Assembly (NCBI GenBank): GCA_964599875.1
Contig: CAZRHE010000029.1
Location: 1-14,345 of the forward strand
Direction: 5' to 3'
DNA: 14,345 bases
Source of the DNA: RGIG4097 sp964599875
GTDB lineage: Bacteria; Bacillota; Clostridia; Christensenellales; CAG-917
Within the stretch, counting starts at the first letter, position 1, and each line of letters opens with the position of its first letter. Of the stretch, positions 13,436 through 14,345 are shown piece by piece. The notes below the pieces were generated by a model that worked only from the letters and a program-made list of their open reading frames with translations, did not search any database and was not told the DNA's origin. A program made the translations under genes and the position numbers.

Positions 13436-13861
13436 TTATTCTCTCCCCACAAGACCGTCTATCGTACACCCGAAATAATCCGCAAGTTGCACGAGAGAAG
13501 ATAGTTTAGGTTGTTTTCCGCTATACCAATCCGAAAAACATTGCCATTTGAACGTAGTATGTTTGCAAACGTCGTAAACGGATTTCCCGCTTTCTGCAAC
13601 AACCTTTTTAAGTTGCGCTCCGAATTCGGGTGCAGTTTTGAATCCGCATTTTCCGTCGTCGTCACTTCTTCCTGCAATATAGTCCAAAGAACAATCAAAC
13701 AAATCCGCAATCTTCAAAAGATTGGACAAGACCAAATCACTGTCGGCATTTATCCATTTTCTGATAGCGGACGGCGAAACGCCGATTCTCTTCGACAAAG
13801 AATTGGGATTATATCCGTTTTCTTTCATAATTGCACTAATTCTTTCTCCGACAGACGGCAT
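13436..13861 (-). CDS. Tandem double-HTH (XRE/Cro-CI type) regulator, copy B
   Basis: This 141-aa protein has the same two-domain layout as the product of 7209-7640: HTH 1 at about 5-65 ending IADLFDCSLDYIAGR, and HTH 2 at about 79-141 ending LADYFGCTIDGLVGRE. The first domain has a classic recognition region (SLSKRIGVSPSAIRKWI). The second has an unusual one with three Trp/Phe-rich positions (FKWQCFSDWYSGK). AAGGAT and AGG in 13862-13880 give a modest ribosome binding site. It is divergent from a 54-aa gene 107 bp away, with an 11/13-match inverted repeat between. It is most likely a repressor of that gene and perhaps of itself. Confidence 0.87.
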   Translation of the reverse strand: MPSVGERISAIMKENGYNPNSLSKRIGVSPSAIRKWINADSDLVLSNLLKIADLFDCSLDYIAGRSDDDGKCGFKTAPEFGAQLKKVVAESGKSVYDVCKHTTFKWQCFSDWYSGKQPKLSSLVQLADYFGCTIDGLVGRE

Positions 13862-13892
13862 AAATTTAACCTATCCTTTTTTTGAATTATTA

Positions 13893-13939
13893 TGTCAGCG
13901 AAAGTTTTTATTTTGTTGACATCGACACTTTGGCTGATA
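13893..13939. promoter_or_regulatory. Operator-like inverted repeat in the divergent promoter of module B
   Basis: TGTCAGCGAAAGT (13893-13905) and ACTTTGGCTGATA (13927-13939) are inverted repeats matching at 11 of 13 positions, with a 21-nt spacer. The axis falls at 13916, the first base of the -35 box of the 54-aa gene, and the right arm runs up to its -10 box. The divergent double-HTH protein is the obvious candidate ligand, since one chain carries two DNA-binding domains. Confidence 0.65.
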
Positions 13940-13945
13940 TATAAT
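13916..13945 (+). promoter_or_regulatory. Promoter of the 54-aa gene
   Basis: Perfect TTGACA (13916-13921) and perfect TATAAT (13940-13945) with an 18-nt spacer. Such a strong core promoter overlapped by an inverted repeat suggests a gene held off by a repressor. Confidence 0.8.
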
Positions 13946-13968
13946 TTGAAAAAAAAGGAGATTTTTTT

Positions 13969-14133
13969 ATGGAAGAACTTTTAACGTCAATAGGTGAATT
14001 TTGTGCAACCGAACTCGAACAAACAAATTCGATTACTTATCTTAAAAAGGATTTCGGATATTCTTTCATCATTACGACAAACGACGGAAATCGCATACTG
14101 TTATCCCTCGTAAATCTCGACGAAAAACAATAA
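13969..14133 (+). CDS. Small protein of the double-HTH module, copy B (54 aa)
   Basis: This short gene encodes 54 residues starting MEELLTSIGEF and ending LVNLDEKQ. GGAG at 13957-13960 lies 8 nt before the ATG, and a strong promoter precedes it. It aligns without gaps to the 51-aa product at 6941-7096 at about 40% identity, with IITT (34-37) and YLxK (24-27) conserved. It is soluble, acidic at the N-terminus, and has no membrane segment or known motif. As in copy A it is divergent from a double-HTH gene. Possible roles are an anti-repressor, a small effector of a host-defence or competence-like switch, or one half of a toxin-antitoxin-like pair; nothing in the sequence selects among these. 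Confidence 0.82.
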   Translation: MEELLTSIGEFCATELEQTNSITYLKKDFGYSFIITTNDGNRILLSLVNLDEKQ

Positions 14134-14256
14134 TATTTTTCCCGTTATCACAAAGCGTAGTGCACATTACAACGAAGAATCACCGAGAACCGCACCGCTT
14201 TTCTACTTGGGGACGGGGCAAGCAGAGAAATAACAGGATACGTGCGTAATTTTTCA
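14134..14256. other. Non-coding spacer between the 54-aa gene and the inverted 89-nt element
   Basis: No gene is visible. The only recognisable piece is ACGAAGAATC at 14172-14181, a remnant of the short repeat seen at 2858-2895 and 7684-7721. No clear terminator for the 54-aa gene was found beyond a short T-run at 14136-14140. Confidence 0.5.
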
Positions 14257-14345
14257 ATCTATATTTCCCCTTTCCTCACATGTTTCCCCCATCGACGTTC
14301 CCCCTCTACGGGGAACCCACGTCGACTGCTTGCGCAGGGGGACAC
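14257..14345 (-). repeat. 89-nt structured repeat element, copy 2, inverted
   Basis: Read on the minus strand this copy starts GTGTCCCCC at the window edge. It has a GNRA-capped hairpin CTGC-GCAA-GCAG (14326-14337), a stem TCGAC (14321-14325) / GTCGA (14292-14296) enclosing GTTCCCC/GGGGAAC, a closing G-run, and then the same tail GTGAGGAAAGGGG and ATATAGATT as copy 1. Homology stops right after the tail. The 5' end may extend beyond the window. Confidence 0.75.

Overview
The window looks like chromosomal DNA of an anaerobic Bacillota/Clostridia-type bacterium, probably a gut or other uncultured lineage. The signs are strong AGGAG-type ribosome binding sites, TTGACA/TATAAT-type promoters, intrinsic terminators with U-tracts, a ferredoxin-flavoprotein fusion typical of anaerobes, and Clostridia-associated families (DUF2804, DUF4417, tandem XRE-type HTH proteins). 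Genus cannot be read from the sequence.

Layout. (1) 1-179: two tRNA genes on the minus strand, elongator tRNA-Met (cut by the window edge) and initiator tRNA-fMet, with a good promoter at 151-179. (2) 334-2751: two divergent paralogous DUF2804 proteins sharing a 174-bp promoter region. (3) 2980-6821: a 928-aa FAD/iron-sulfur oxidoreductase on the minus strand, divergent from a LysR-type regulator; two perfect TATGC-N7-GCATA palindromes 30 bp apart lie between them. (4) 6941-7640: a 51-aa protein gene divergent from a protein with two tandem HTH domains. (5) 7641-8074: no credible gene, but a run of hairpins and repeats, including an 89-nt element (7926-8014) with a GNRA-loop hairpin. (6) 8075-13370: an unknown 240-aa protein (minus), a DUF885 lipoprotein metallopeptidase, a DUF4417 plus zinc-ribbon protein, and an M18 aminopeptidase. 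(7) 13436-14133: a second, diverged copy of the double-HTH / small-protein divergent module. (8) 14257-14345: a second copy of the 89-nt element, in inverted orientation.

Most notable points. The small-protein/double-HTH pair occurs twice with the same divergent layout. The two small proteins are too short to be noticed easily and are about 40% identical without gaps. In both modules an inverted repeat sits on the -35 box of the small gene. The 89-nt element occurs twice with compensatory base changes in two stems, so it probably folds as RNA (or as single-stranded DNA). A third repeat family carries an intrinsic terminator and sits after two unrelated genes (2769-2855 and 6823-6912). Housekeeping and accessory material are interleaved, and the HTH modules lie close to the repeats.

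Functional links are mostly local: LysR probably controls the oxidoreductase and itself, each double-HTH protein probably controls its small partner, and the two peptidases act in different compartments (envelope DUF885, cytoplasmic M18). No CRISPR array, integrase, transposase or rRNA gene is visible.
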